Shown one piece after another: positions 9,468 through 18,334 of a stretch of DNA of 64,000 nucleotides (its first letter is position 1; each line of letters begins with the position of its first letter). Location: the NCBI RefSeq assembly GCF_001570425.1, contig NZ_BCSX01000001.1, positions 1 to 64,000 on the forward strand, given 5' to 3'. Under the pieces are notes generated by a model, which was not told the origin of the DNA, searched no databases, and saw only the letters and a list, made by a program, of their open reading frames with translations. Both the position numbers and the translations under genes were made by a program. The DNA comes from Mycolicibacterium brisbanense. Lineage in GTDB: Bacteria > Actinomycetota > Actinomycetes > Mycobacteriales > Mycobacteriaceae.

Positions 9468-11033
9468 ATGGTGACACCCAGCATCGAATACGGCTTGCTC
9501 TCCCCCATGCTGATCGTGTTCGGCGTGGCGGTCGCCGGTGTTCTCGTGGAGGCTTTCGCGCCGCGGCGCGGTCGCTACCCGATTCAGGTCACCCTCGCAC
9601 TCGGCGGGCTGGTCGCCGCGGTCGCCGCGGTGGGGCTGCTGGCGCGCGACCTGCACGGCAGCCCGGGCCGGGCCGCGGTGCTTGGCGCGGTCATGCTCGA
9701 TCCTCCAGCACTGTTCCTGCAGGCCACCATCGCCCTGGTCGGTATTCTCGGGATACTGCTGATCGCCGAGCGTCAGATCGGTAGCCAAACCGGTGACAGC
9801 GCCCGGGGTCTGGATGGTTTCACGCCGCAAGCGTCGGCGGTCGCGGGCAGTGTCGCCGAGCAGTTGGCCACGCGCGCCGGGGTGATGCAGACCGAGGTGT
9901 TTCCGCTGACCATGCTGGCCATCGGCGGCATGCTGCTATTCCCTGCGGCAAACGATCTGCTCACCATGTTCATCGCGCTCGAAGTGCTGTCGCTGCCGCT
10001 GTACCTGCTGTGCGGGCTGGCGCGGCGGCGCCGGTTGCTCTCACAGGAAGCGGCGCTGAAGTACTTTCTGCTCGGCGCGTTTTCGTCGGCGTTCTTCTTG
10101 TACGGCGCGGCGATGCTGTACGGGTACTCCGGCACGCTGACGCTGCCCGGTATCGCCGACGCGGTCGCAACGGGCAGCGGTCATACGTCCCTGGCGCTCA
10201 TCGGCATCGGCCTGCTGCTGGTCGGGTTGCTGTTCAAAGTCGGTGCGGTGCCGTTCCATTCGTGGATTCCCGACGTGTACCAAGGGGCCCCGACGGCCAT
10301 CACCGCGTTCATGGCGGCCGCCACCAAGATCGCCGCCTTCGGTGCGACGCTGCGCATCTTCTATGTGGCGCTACCGCAGCTGCGCGCCGACTGGCGCCCG
10401 GTGCTGTGGGCGGTCGCGATCCTGACCATGGTGATCGGCACCGTCACCGCTGTCACCCAGACGGACGTCAAACGCATGCTGGCGTACTCGGCCGTCGCGC
10501 ATTCGGGCTTCATCCTCACCGGTGTGATCGCCGCCAACCCGGCCGGGGTGTCGTCGACGTTGTTCTACCTGTTCGCCTACGGCTTCAGCACGGTCGGTGC
10601 ATTCGCGGTGGTCGGTCTGGTTCGCGACGACACAGGTGAGGAAGCCACCGCGATGTCGCGATGGGCCGGGCTGGGGCGGCGCTATCCGATTGTCGGAGTG
10701 GTGTTCTCGCTATTTCTGCTGGCGTTCGCGGGCATCCCGCTGACCAGTGGCTTCGTCAGCAAGTTCGCGGTGTTCAAGGCAGCCGGCCAGGGCGGCGCCA
10801 TTCCGCTGGTGATCGTCGGCGTGATCGCCAGCGCTGTCGCCGCCTACTTCTACGTACGGGTGATCGTGCTGATGTTCTTCACCGACCCTCCCGACGACGC
10901 CCCTGACGTGGTGGTGCCGAGCGGGCCGACCATGACCGTGGTGGCCGTCACCGCCGTGGTGACCTTCGTCCTCGGCGCTCTCCCCCAGCCGCTGCTGGAT
11001 CTCGCCAACAACGCCGAGGCCTTCTTGCGCTGA
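9468..11033 (+). CDS. nuoN: NADH-quinone oxidoreductase subunit N
   Basis: This is the third antiporter-like membrane subunit of complex I (521 aa), lying next to NuoJ/K in the assembled arm. Recognisable motifs are FKVGAVPFHSWIPDVYQGAPTA and TDVKRMLAYSAVAHSGFIL. Helices run to the C-terminus. An insertion-like hydrophilic segment (RQIGSQTGDSARGLDGFTPQAS) sits between early helices, as in actinobacterial NuoN. The ATG lies one base after the nuoM stop with GGAAGGGAG upstream. It is the last gene of the nuo operon, and repeat copy B follows nine bases after its stop. Confidence 0.96.
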   Translation: MVTPSIEYGLLSPMLIVFGVAVAGVLVEAFAPRRGRYPIQVTLALGGLVAAVAAVGLLARDLHGSPGRAAVLGAVMLDPPALFLQATIALVGILGILLIAERQIGSQTGDSARGLDGFTPQASAVAGSVAEQLATRAGVMQTEVFPLTMLAIGGMLLFPAANDLLTMFIALEVLSLPLYLLCGLARRRRLLSQEAALKYFLLGAFSSAFFLYGAAMLYGYSGTLTLPGIADAVATGSGHTSLALIGIGLLLVGLLFKVGAVPFHSWIPDVYQGAPTAITAFMAAATKIAAFGATLRIFYVALPQLRADWRPVLWAVAILTMVIGTVTAVTQTDVKRMLAYSAVAHSGFILTGVIAANPAGVSSTLFYLFAYGFSTVGAFAVVGLVRDDTGEEATAMSRWAGLGRRYPIVGVVFSLFLLAFAGIPLTSGFVSKFAVFKAAGQGGAIPLVIVGVIASAVAAYFYVRVIVLMFFTDPPDDAPDVVVPSGPTMTVVAVTAVVTFVLGALPQPLLDLANNAEAFLR

Positions 11034-11041
11034 CACTTTCC

Positions 11042-11128
11042 CCGCGAGCAGTCACGCAGGTCCGCGACACGCCGCAGTTCCGGTACCGCTGTTGGGGGTA
11101 CCGCCCGCTTGCGGGGGACTGCTCGCGG
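11042..11128. repeat. Dispersed hairpin repeat, copy B (between nuoN and tetR)
   Basis: A 12-bp perfect inverted repeat, CCGCGAGCAGTC (11042-11053) and GACTGCTCGCGG (11117-11128), closes an 87-base element. It contains CGACACGCCG and an inner GGGGTACC-type stem. The element exactly fills the space between two convergent genes and abuts the TAA of the tetR gene. It could fold into a transcript-ending hairpin for both, although there is no T-tract. Confidence 0.75.
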
Positions 11129-11725
11129 TTACGACAACAGGCCCACCTGGCGGTAGGCGGCCTCCAGGTAGCGTTTCATCTGCGTTCTCGACGGTGGATC
11201 TGGTTGCAGGACACGGTAGGTCACGCCGCCGGCGAGCATGTCGACGAGGACTTCCAGGTCGGTGTTGGGCGCGATCCGGCCGTCGGCCTGGGCCCGGCGC
11301 AGCATCGCGACGGCCAACGCGCGCCGAGGTTGGATGTAGTGCGTCCAATAGGTCTGCATCAGGAGCGGGTGTGTGACCGCCGAACCGTAGATCTGGGCGA
11401 CGAGCGCACGAAACCGCGGGTCAGCCGCCGTTGCGGCGGCAGCGGCGATGTTGCGCTCGACGAGCTGATGTGTTGGCGTCGAAGCGATCTCGTCGTTGGT
11501 CGGCCAGGTGACGTCGGCGGTCACGAGTGTCTCGATGGCATCGGCGACCAATGCCTCTTTCGTCGACCACCGTCGATACAGCGTCGGCTTCCCGACGCGG
11601 GCTCGCTTGGCGATCTGTTCCATGCTCATCGCGGAGATGCCTTGTTCGATGAACAGATCCAGCGCGGCGGTGAGGATCGCGGTGTCGACCGCTGGGTCGC
11701 GGGGGCGTCCGCGCGCGGCGGTCAT
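11129..11725 (-). CDS. TetR/AcrR family transcriptional regulator
   Basis: This is a DNA-binding repressor of 198 aa. The N-terminal helix-turn-helix covers roughly residues 10-57 (AILTAALDLFIEQGISAMSMEQIAKRARVGKPTLYRRW), followed by a ligand-binding all-helical domain with a TetR_C-like end. The start at 11725 (MTAARGRPRDP) is preferred because it overlaps the stop of the upstream monooxygenase gene (ATGA). The longer frame reads into that gene. Co-transcription with the monooxygenase and a palindrome upstream of it suggest that it represses its own two-gene operon. The ligand is probably an aromatic or xenobiotic substrate, but this is inference. Confidence 0.9.
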   Translation of the reverse strand: MTAARGRPRDPAVDTAILTAALDLFIEQGISAMSMEQIAKRARVGKPTLYRRWSTKEALVADAIETLVTADVTWPTNDEIASTPTHQLVERNIAAAAATAADPRFRALVAQIYGSAVTHPLLMQTYWTHYIQPRRALAVAMLRRAQADGRIAPNTDLEVLVDMLAGGVTYRVLQPDPPSRTQMKRYLEAAYRQVGLLS

Positions 11726-13212
11726 CGGACGCGCCCGGTGGCCAGGGCCGCCGTGAGCCAGCTGCCGAGTCGCGCGGGATCCGTTCCCCGCCAAGCCAGA
11801 TGGCCGTCTGGGCGGATGAGGAATACCTCGGCGCGGCCCGGCTGGTGCAGGACCGTCACACGATCGGCCAGATGGGTCCTTACGACGTCGCACGCCACCG
11901 ACTCGGCATCAGCGATGAGCACCCAATGTCCGCGCAGCTGCGGGTACAGCCGCGTTGGGCTGCCATCACATGTCAGATAGGTTCCGTCCGGGACTCGGTC
12001 ACCTGATCTGGGCTTGTGCGCCAACGGAAGTGACCTTTCGGCCAGCGGTCCTTTGCGGTAGCTCACCCAGAGTTGCGACGTCTGATAGGTGATGCAGCGT
12101 TGCACGGCAGGCAGGTTGAGCACAGGCACCGCGAGCCGGTCCCGGATGAACCGGCCCACCGGCCGCTGCGTGATGTTCACCTTGGTGACCGCGCTGGTAC
12201 CCCGCAGCACCTCGGTGGCCAATGGACGGCGTTCGGCCTCGTAGCTGTCGAGCAGCGCTTGCTCTGCTAGTCCCTGGGCCACCAAAGCCAGTTTCCACGC
12301 GAGGTTTTCGGCATCGCCGAGCCCGGTCAGCATGCCCTGCCCGCCGAACGGCGCATGGGTGTGCGCGGCGTCGCCTGCGATGAGGACACGGCCTCGGCGG
12401 TAGGTGTCCGCGAGCCTACGGTGCACGGTGAACATCGACAGCCATGCGGCTTCGGTCACCCGCACGTCGCGGCCGGTCCGCTCGGGCAGTAATCGTCGCA
12501 GCCGCTGCAGCACCTCGTCGTCCGACGCATCACCGGCGAGGCCGGGGTCATACGCGATGATGCGCCAGATGCCGCCGGGCATCGGCATGGCCCCGACCAT
12601 GCCGTCGGGGTGGATCCAGCCGGTGGTTCCCGACCGATCGATATCCCAGTCGAGCCGCACGTCGGCCAGCAGGAAGCGCTCGCTGAGCTGCACGCCAGGG
12701 AAGCCGATCCCGGCGCGGCGGCGAGTAGTGCTGGCCGCGCCGTCACAGCCGACGAGCCAGACCGCGCGGCCGGTCGTACCGTCCCCGAAGGTCGCCACCA
12801 CACCGGTGTCGTCCTGGCGAAGGTCGGTCAGCGGTGTCGACCATTCGACCGCACCGCCCAGCTCGGCGAGCCGGTCTCGCAGGGACGCTTCGACGGTCGC
12901 TTGCGATATGACCATGGGTGGCGCGGCTGAGCGGATCCCGGGATCACCGAACCGGACCCGCATGACCGGCCGGTCCCCGAGGTAGGTGGTGATCTGCATG
13001 GCCCGCACCGACTGTCGTGGCAACTCACCGAGTGCGCCGAGCCGGTCGAGCACTTCCGAGCCCCGCGCGTGCACGAAGTTGGCCCGTGATGTCGTGGCAG
13101 GTCCCTCAGCTTTGTCGACGATGCGCACCGGCACACCGTGGCTCAGCAGGCCGCAGGCCACGGCCAGCCCGGCAGGGCCTGCGCCCGCGATGAGCACCTG
13201 GGTATCGACCAC
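11722..13212 (-). CDS. FAD-dependent monooxygenase (PheA/TfdB, aromatic hydroxylase type)
   Basis: This is a flavoprotein of 496 aa in the class A monooxygenase family, which hydroxylates aromatic or polyketide-like substrates using NAD(P)H and oxygen. Motifs in order are GAGPAGLAVACG near residue 9 (ADP-binding fold), GCDGAASTTRR near residue 155 (DG motif), and GRVLIAGDAAHTHAPFGGQGM near residue 280 (FAD ribityl contact). A thioredoxin-like C-terminal domain follows, as in phenol hydroxylases. The start is GTG. The gene is first in an operon with the TetR gene. Substrate cannot be assigned. Confidence 0.9.
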   Translation of the reverse strand: MVDTQVLIAGAGPAGLAVACGLLSHGVPVRIVDKAEGPATTSRANFVHARGSEVLDRLGALGELPRQSVRAMQITTYLGDRPVMRVRFGDPGIRSAAPPMVISQATVEASLRDRLAELGGAVEWSTPLTDLRQDDTGVVATFGDGTTGRAVWLVGCDGAASTTRRRAGIGFPGVQLSERFLLADVRLDWDIDRSGTTGWIHPDGMVGAMPMPGGIWRIIAYDPGLAGDASDDEVLQRLRRLLPERTGRDVRVTEAAWLSMFTVHRRLADTYRRGRVLIAGDAAHTHAPFGGQGMLTGLGDAENLAWKLALVAQGLAEQALLDSYEAERRPLATEVLRGTSAVTKVNITQRPVGRFIRDRLAVPVLNLPAVQRCITYQTSQLWVSYRKGPLAERSLPLAHKPRSGDRVPDGTYLTCDGSPTRLYPQLRGHWVLIADAESVACDVVRTHLADRVTVLHQPGRAEVFLIRPDGHLAWRGTDPARLGSWLTAALATGRVR

Positions 13213-13220
13213 GACGCCTA

Positions 13221-13251
13221 CTTAAATAACGAAACGGTTCCGTAACTAAAG
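13221..13251. promoter_or_regulatory. Palindromic TetR-type operator upstream of the monooxygenase-tetR operon
   Basis: The core ACGAAACGGTTCCGT (13229-13243) is a 15-bp palindrome with one mismatched pair. Weaker symmetry extends to CTTAAATA on one side and AACTAAAG on the other. It ends eight bases before the GTG of the monooxygenase, inside an AT-rich stretch, where a bound repressor would block transcription. Confidence 0.6.
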
Positions 13252-13362
13252 TACACTCTGTTATGGCCGGCCGCCAGGTTCAGTTGACGCCCGAGATCCT
13301 CAATGATCAGGTCCGGTTAGGTTCGCGTATCAGGCTGCCGTCATCGTTCACCGGCTCGCCGA

Positions 13363-15429
13363 TTATCCGTGGTGGCGTGTTCGGCCGACCAATTCACTTG
13401 CTGCTGAGACGATTTCCTCGGCGGTGAAACCATAGTGGGAACGCACATCATGCCCAGGGCCAGAGGCCCCGAAGCTGCGCATGGCTATGATGCGGCCACT
13501 CGGTCCCACGTGCCGCTCCCAGCCGAACCCCGACGCCGCCTCCACAGCTATCCTGAGGATCAAGTCCGGTGGGAGCACCGAGTCGCGGTAGTCCTGGCCC
13601 TGCTCGTCGAACAGCGCCCACGACGGCATGCTGACCACACGTGTACCGATTCCTTTGCCGGCCAAGATGTTTCTGGCGTCCAACGCCAAGGCCACCTCAC
13701 TGCCGGTGCCGATGATGAGAACGTCGGGTCTTCCGCCGCCGGGCGGATCTGCCAAGACGTAGGCACCGCGGGCAAGTCCGCAGGCCGGCGCGAAGCGGCT
13801 GCGGTCGAGGACCGGCAGGTCCTGCTTCGACAGCACCAAGGCGACCGGCCGGTCTACCACCGACATGATCACTCGCCAAGCTTCTCGGACTTCGTTGGCA
13901 TCTGCGGGCCGGAGATCGATGAGATCGGGAATCGCACGCAGCGACGCAAGCTGTTCGATCGGCTGGTGTGTGGGGCCATCTTCGCCCATACCGATGGAGT
14001 CATGGGTATAGATGTGAATGACGGGCTGCCGCATCAGGGCGCCGAGACGAAGCGGTCCGCGCTGAAAGTCGGAGAAGACCAGGAATCCGGCTTGGAATGG
14101 TCTCAATCCGCAGAGCGCGAGTCCGTTGGCAGCGGCTGCGGCAGCGGCCTCTCGAACACCGAAATGCAGGTTTCGCCCGTTGTAGTCAGCCGGACCAAAG
14201 TGCCCACGGACACCGTCGAGCGCTGTCTTGGTCGATGGTGCGAGGTCGGCAGCACCGCCGATCAGCCAAGGCACTGCGGCGGCAACCTCGTTGAGTACCA
14301 GGTGATTGGCGGACCTGCCTGCCAACGGGCCGTCGCCCGGCACGAACGTCGGAAGGTTGCTGTCCCAACCTTCCGACGGGGTTCGTGCGAGCATGTCGGT
14401 CAGTTCACGGGCCAGCTCGGGATGGGTGGCCTGATAGCTGAGGAGCAGTGTGTCCCAATGAGCTCGCTGCCGGTGACCACGGGCGGCGACGCCGAGCCGG
14501 AATTGCTCGTAGGCAATCTCGGGCACCAAGAAGTCCGAATCATCCGGCCAGCGATAGAAGCGTTTGGCTGCGCGGGCTTCCTCTCCGCCCAGTGGTTCAC
14601 TGTGGGCTGCGGCGGTGCCCTGCTTGGTGGGCGCACCGTATCCGATGATGCTGCTGACGACGATGAGCATCGGTGACCCACTGTGCTCGTGGAAATGATC
14701 GAATGCCCTTCGCAGCGCTGCGATATCGTTGGCATCCGGCACGGAGGTCACTGTCCAGCCATACGACCGGAAACGTGCGGCGACGTCCTCGGTGAAGGAC
14801 AGCGACGTTTCGCCCTCGATCGTGATGGCATTGCTGTCATAGATCCAGCAGAGGTTGTCGAGCTTGAGATGGCCCGCCAATGATGCCGCCTCCTGGGCGA
14901 TTCCCTCCATCATGTCGCCGTCGCCGGCCAGCGCGTACACGCGATAGTCGAAGATGTCGAAGCCGGGTCGGTTGAAGTGCGCGGCTTGCCACTTGCCGGC
15001 CATGGCCATTCCGACGCTGGTGGCCACCCCGGTTCCGAGCGGTCCTGTGGTGCATTCGACGCCGTCGGTCAGGCCGTGTTCCGGGTGGCCTGCACAGGGA
15101 CTGCCGAGCTGCCGGAAGCGGCGGATGTCGTCGAGTTGCACTGCCAACCCATCCCGGTCGGTGCGGCGCACCCCAGCAAGGTGTAGGAGCGCGTAGAGCA
15201 GCATGGAGGCATGCCCCGCCGACAACACGAAGCGATCCCGGTTGATCCAGGTCGGGTCGGCCGTGTCGTATCGGAGCGCATGGTTCCACAGCGTGTAACC
15301 GACCGGAGCCATGGCTATCGCAGCCCCTGGATGTCCTGATTTCGCTTGCGCTACAGCGTCAATGACCAGTGTCCGAATCGTGTTGACGGCGACCGTGTCG
15401 ACGTCGACGGTGACATCAAGGTCGGTCAT
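13363..15429 (-). CDS. tkt: Transketolase
   Basis: This is a thiamine-diphosphate enzyme moving two-carbon ketol units between sugar phosphates (688 aa, full length for the family). The N-terminal TPP-binding domain has GDGDMMEGIAQEAASLAGH followed by LDNLCWIYDSN (the GDG...N motif) and the substrate histidines in KSGHPGAAIAMAP and CAGHPEHG. The pyrimidine domain has NGRNLHFGVREAAAAAAANG and SDFQRGPLRLGALM. A C-terminal domain completes it. GGGAG precedes the ATG. It lies downstream of glxR-like and hyi-like genes on the same strand, so it is more likely a specialised paralogue for hydroxypyruvate or C4 sugar metabolism than the housekeeping enzyme. Confidence 0.93.
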   Translation of the reverse strand: MTDLDVTVDVDTVAVNTIRTLVIDAVAQAKSGHPGAAIAMAPVGYTLWNHALRYDTADPTWINRDRFVLSAGHASMLLYALLHLAGVRRTDRDGLAVQLDDIRRFRQLGSPCAGHPEHGLTDGVECTTGPLGTGVATSVGMAMAGKWQAAHFNRPGFDIFDYRVYALAGDGDMMEGIAQEAASLAGHLKLDNLCWIYDSNAITIEGETSLSFTEDVAARFRSYGWTVTSVPDANDIAALRRAFDHFHEHSGSPMLIVVSSIIGYGAPTKQGTAAAHSEPLGGEEARAAKRFYRWPDDSDFLVPEIAYEQFRLGVAARGHRQRAHWDTLLLSYQATHPELARELTDMLARTPSEGWDSNLPTFVPGDGPLAGRSANHLVLNEVAAAVPWLIGGAADLAPSTKTALDGVRGHFGPADYNGRNLHFGVREAAAAAAANGLALCGLRPFQAGFLVFSDFQRGPLRLGALMRQPVIHIYTHDSIGMGEDGPTHQPIEQLASLRAIPDLIDLRPADANEVREAWRVIMSVVDRPVALVLSKQDLPVLDRSRFAPACGLARGAYVLADPPGGGRPDVLIIGTGSEVALALDARNILAGKGIGTRVVSMPSWALFDEQGQDYRDSVLPPDLILRIAVEAASGFGWERHVGPSGRIIAMRSFGASGPGHDVRSHYGFTAEEIVSAASELVGRTRHHG

Positions 15430-15468
15430 GGTTTCTCCCGGGGGTCGAGTTGATGGGGGCAGGCTCGG

Positions 15469-16371
15469 CTACGCCGATTGGCCGGAGAGTCGCTCGACCA
15501 AACGAAACAGCGCCGAGTGGTCGAGATCACCGTCGCCCTGAGCGTGCGCGGCGGACATCAGTTGCGCGACGACCGCACCGAGTGGGGCGGCCGTGCGGGC
15601 CTCGCGCGCTGCACTGGTGAAGATACCGAGATCCTTATCGTGCAAGGCGATACGGAACCCGGGTGCGAACTGGCGGGCAACCATGGTGCGGGCTTTGCGG
15701 GCCATCACAGTACTGCCGGCCAAACCTGCCTCCAGCACCGAGATCGCGGCGGTGGTGTCCACCTTGTGCGCCTCAAGGAACACCAGCGCCTCGGCAATCA
15801 ACGCGATGTTTCCGGCCACGATCAGCTGGTTGGCGGCTTTCACGGTCTGGCCCGCTCCGAGCGGTCCGACGTGCACAATGGTGCGACCCAGCGGATTCAG
15901 AACCGGCATCGCCGCGTCCACCACGTCGGCCGGCCCGCCGACCATGATCGACAGAGTACCGTCGATTGCACCCTGTTCACCCCCGCTGACCGGGGCATCG
16001 AGGAACCGCAGCCCCCGGCTCTGGGCCTCGGCACCAATGCAGCGTGCGGTGTCGGGCCGAATGCTGCTCATGTCGATGAAAAGCGCCCCCGGACTGGCGT
16101 TTTCCAGAATCCCATCGGGCCCGAGCGCGACCCGCTCGACATCTGGCGAGTCGGGCAGCATCGTGATGACGATGTCGGCATCGCGCACCGCGTCAGCCAC
16201 GTCGGCGGCGGCACGCAGCCCGCGAGGGGCCAGGGCGTCGACCTTCGCGCGCGTGCGACTATGGCCCACGACGCTCCATCCGGCGGCGCACAAATTGGCT
16301 GCCATCGGCGCACCCATGATACCCAGCCCGATGAAACCGATCTTCGTGCCTGCGTCGGACATTGCGGTCAT
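15469..16371 (-). CDS. 2-hydroxy-3-oxopropionate (tartronate semialdehyde) reductase-like dehydrogenase
   Basis: This protein of the beta-hydroxyacid dehydrogenase family (300 aa) reduces tartronate semialdehyde to glycerate or acts on a related 3-hydroxyacid. It shows the Rossmann motif GFIGLGIMGAPMAANL near residue 10, the substrate motif DAPVSGGEQGAIDGTL near residue 120, and the catalytic Lys in GAGQTVKAANQLIVAGN. The start at 16371 overlaps the upstream hyi-like stop (ATGA), so an extended frame into that gene is rejected. Pairing with a hydroxypyruvate isomerase is the classical glyoxylate arrangement. A C4 acid-sugar role is the alternative. Confidence 0.87.
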   Translation of the reverse strand: MTAMSDAGTKIGFIGLGIMGAPMAANLCAAGWSVVGHSRTRAKVDALAPRGLRAAADVADAVRDADIVITMLPDSPDVERVALGPDGILENASPGALFIDMSSIRPDTARCIGAEAQSRGLRFLDAPVSGGEQGAIDGTLSIMVGGPADVVDAAMPVLNPLGRTIVHVGPLGAGQTVKAANQLIVAGNIALIAEALVFLEAHKVDTTAAISVLEAGLAGSTVMARKARTMVARQFAPGFRIALHDKDLGIFTSAAREARTAAPLGAVVAQLMSAAHAQGDGDLDHSALFRLVERLSGQSA

Positions 16372-17258
16372 CGGGCCACCTCGGTGCGCGCCGCCTCGTT
16401 GCCGTGACCGAACGATGGAACCAACTGCCGCAGCCATTCCAGCCCGGCCACGGTGTCCCCTATCGGGATGTACTCCAGACCGAGAGTCCCGGTATAGCCG
16501 CGCTGGGCCAAGAGTTCGATCACGTCGGTGAGTGGTGCGTTTCCGCTGCCCGGTTCGTGGCGACCGGGCGCGTCGGCCACCTGCACATGCCCGATGTCGT
16601 CGGCATGAGCAGTGGCCAACCCGAAGAGATCGTCTCCATTGACCGTGAGATGGTACAAATCCGCGAGCAATGCGATGCGTCCCTTCGTAATTCGCCGGCG
16701 GACCGCCCGAATCACATCGAGTGCATCGGCTGCCAGTCGCAGCGGATACGTCGCCACGCCGCTGACAGGTTCAATGAGGACCGTCGCCCCGATCGAATCA
16801 GCCAGCTCTGTGGCCGAAGTCAGAGCGGTGAGTGCAGCGTCGTCCTGATCGGCGTCGCTCACATCGTCTAATCGGTTGCCGTACAAGGCGTTGAATCCAG
16901 TGACGCCCAGTCGCGCACCGATGTCCAGCGCAATGGCGACACTGTCGTCGAACTCCTGTCGGCGGCCGGGATGTGACGCGATGCCACGATCCCCCGCCGC
17001 CATGTAACCGGCGAAGAAATTCAGGCCCCGCAACCGAACGCCCGCGTCGGCAACCGACGCCACGAAGGCGTCGACCACGCCGGCGCCGGGAGTGGCAGAC
17101 GCGAACGGCCACCAACATTCGATCGCAGTGAAACCTGCCTCGGCAGCAGCCGCCGGCCGACGCTCGAACGGCAATTCGGTGAAGAGGAGCGAGATGTTTG
17201 CCTGCGACTGCTGCCATATCGTGGAATCCAAGGTGTCCTCACTTTTCAACATGTGCAC
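16368..17258 (-). CDS. hyi: Hydroxypyruvate isomerase family protein (Hyi / 2-oxo-tetronate isomerase)
   Basis: This is a TIM-barrel isomerase of the xylose-isomerase-like fold (296 aa). It carries the Hyi signature ANISLLFTELPF near the N-terminus, LIEPVSG (metal-binding Glu), LLADLYHLTVNGDD, HVQVADAPGRHEPGSG and LGLEYIP. It interconverts hydroxypyruvate and tartronate semialdehyde, or acts on C4 homologues. The start is GTG 17258 or, equally possible, ATG 17252; neither has a clear ribosome-binding site. It is first in an operon with the reductase and transketolase, diverging from a LysR gene over 152 bases. Confidence 0.85.
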   Translation of the reverse strand: MHMLKSEDTLDSTIWQQSQANISLLFTELPFERRPAAAAEAGFTAIECWWPFASATPGAGVVDAFVASVADAGVRLRGLNFFAGYMAAGDRGIASHPGRRQEFDDSVAIALDIGARLGVTGFNALYGNRLDDVSDADQDDAALTALTSATELADSIGATVLIEPVSGVATYPLRLAADALDVIRAVRRRITKGRIALLADLYHLTVNGDDLFGLATAHADDIGHVQVADAPGRHEPGSGNAPLTDVIELLAQRGYTGTLGLEYIPIGDTVAGLEWLRQLVPSFGHGNEAARTEVAR

Positions 17259-17410
17259 TGCACACTCGATGAACGGGGCCGACGTCCGACGGACTGGCGA
17301 GTGCTCCTGACACTAAGGACTGCGGCCGTCACGGACAATGACGGGTCGATCCCGAGATTGTTCGCATTTGCCGAAGAGTTCTGGCCCGCAGCGGAGTAGC
17401 CTCTGGCACC

Positions 17411-18334
17411 ATGCCGCAGCCAAGCATCACCCTGCGTCAGTTGAGAGCATTCTTGACGGTCGCTGAGCACCGCAGTTTTTCCCGTGCAGCCGAACAGCTC
17501 GTGGTGTCGAACCCGTGGCTCAGCGAAACCATCAAAGACCTCGAACGTCAACTGAAACTCCAGCTGTTCGCCCGAACTACCCGTTCGGTCGAACTCACCG
17601 ACGCCGGAGTCGTGTTCGCCAGTCTGGTGGCCCAAGTCCTCGACGATCTCGACTCCGCCATCAAAGCTGCCCAGCGCACCGCGGACCGCGACGGGTCGGT
17701 GCTGACCCTGGGGTACACGATCGGCGCCGGGCTTGAGGTCATCCCGTGGCTATTGCGATCGTTCGCCGCCGAGTTCCCGCAGCGCCCGTTGCGTTCAGTG
17801 GAATACGACTTCGCCGATCCCACTGCCGGATTGCGTGATTCGGCAGTGCATGCCGCGATCATCCGACCACCGATCGGACTGGGCGGTCTCACCACTCTCG
17901 AGCTACTCACCGAAGACCGCGTTGCCTGCCTGCCCGAGGGCCATCCGCTGGCCAACCAGGACAGCGTCTCTGTCGCCGACCTGCTCAAAGAACCCATCAT
18001 CGCTGCCCCCAAAGCCCCTGGCCCGTGGCGCGACTACTGGCTGTTGTCCGACTACCGCACCTCCCCGGCACCCGTCGTCGAGGAGGCCAGCACACGCGAT
18101 GCCGAGCTACATCTGGTTGCCCGCGGTATCGGGATCAGCGTGACGTCTGCAGGAGCCCAGCGGTTCTATTCGCGCCCCGGTGTGGCCTTCCGTCGCATCC
18201 GCGATATCCCGCCGTGTGTGGTAGCTCTGGCATGGTGGCCCGAACACACCGCCAAAGTCGCTGATCTCGTCACCATCGCGACGGGTTTCAGCCGCGTCGC
18301 CGACCAGCTGAGGCATATCCCCGACGCCGACTGA
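17411..18334 (+). CDS. LysR family transcriptional regulator
   Basis: This regulator of 307 aa has the LysR winged helix-turn-helix at residues 5-62 (TLRQLRAFLTVAEHRSFSRAAEQLVVSNPWLSETIKDLE) and a periplasmic-binding-protein-like effector domain after it. It diverges from the hyi-glxR-tkt operon, the classical arrangement for a LysR activator of the adjacent genes. The effector may be a sugar acid or hydroxypyruvate-type metabolite (inference). I could not pick out a convincing T-N11-A site in the 152-base intergenic region. The downstream permease operon on the same strand is another possible target. Confidence 0.9.
   Translation: MPQPSITLRQLRAFLTVAEHRSFSRAAEQLVVSNPWLSETIKDLERQLKLQLFARTTRSVELTDAGVVFASLVAQVLDDLDSAIKAAQRTADRDGSVLTLGYTIGAGLEVIPWLLRSFAAEFPQRPLRSVEYDFADPTAGLRDSAVHAAIIRPPIGLGGLTTLELLTEDRVACLPEGHPLANQDSVSVADLLKEPIIAAPKAPGPWRDYWLLSDYRTSPAPVVEEASTRDAELHLVARGIGISVTSAGAQRFYSRPGVAFRRIRDIPPCVVALAWWPEHTAKVADLVTIATGFSRVADQLRHIPDAD

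Noticed and set aside
13263..13400. Short plus-strand frame starting MAGRQVQLTPE after the operator
   Set aside because: About 44 codons, no ribosome-binding site, no family motif, and it runs into the 3' end of the transketolase gene.
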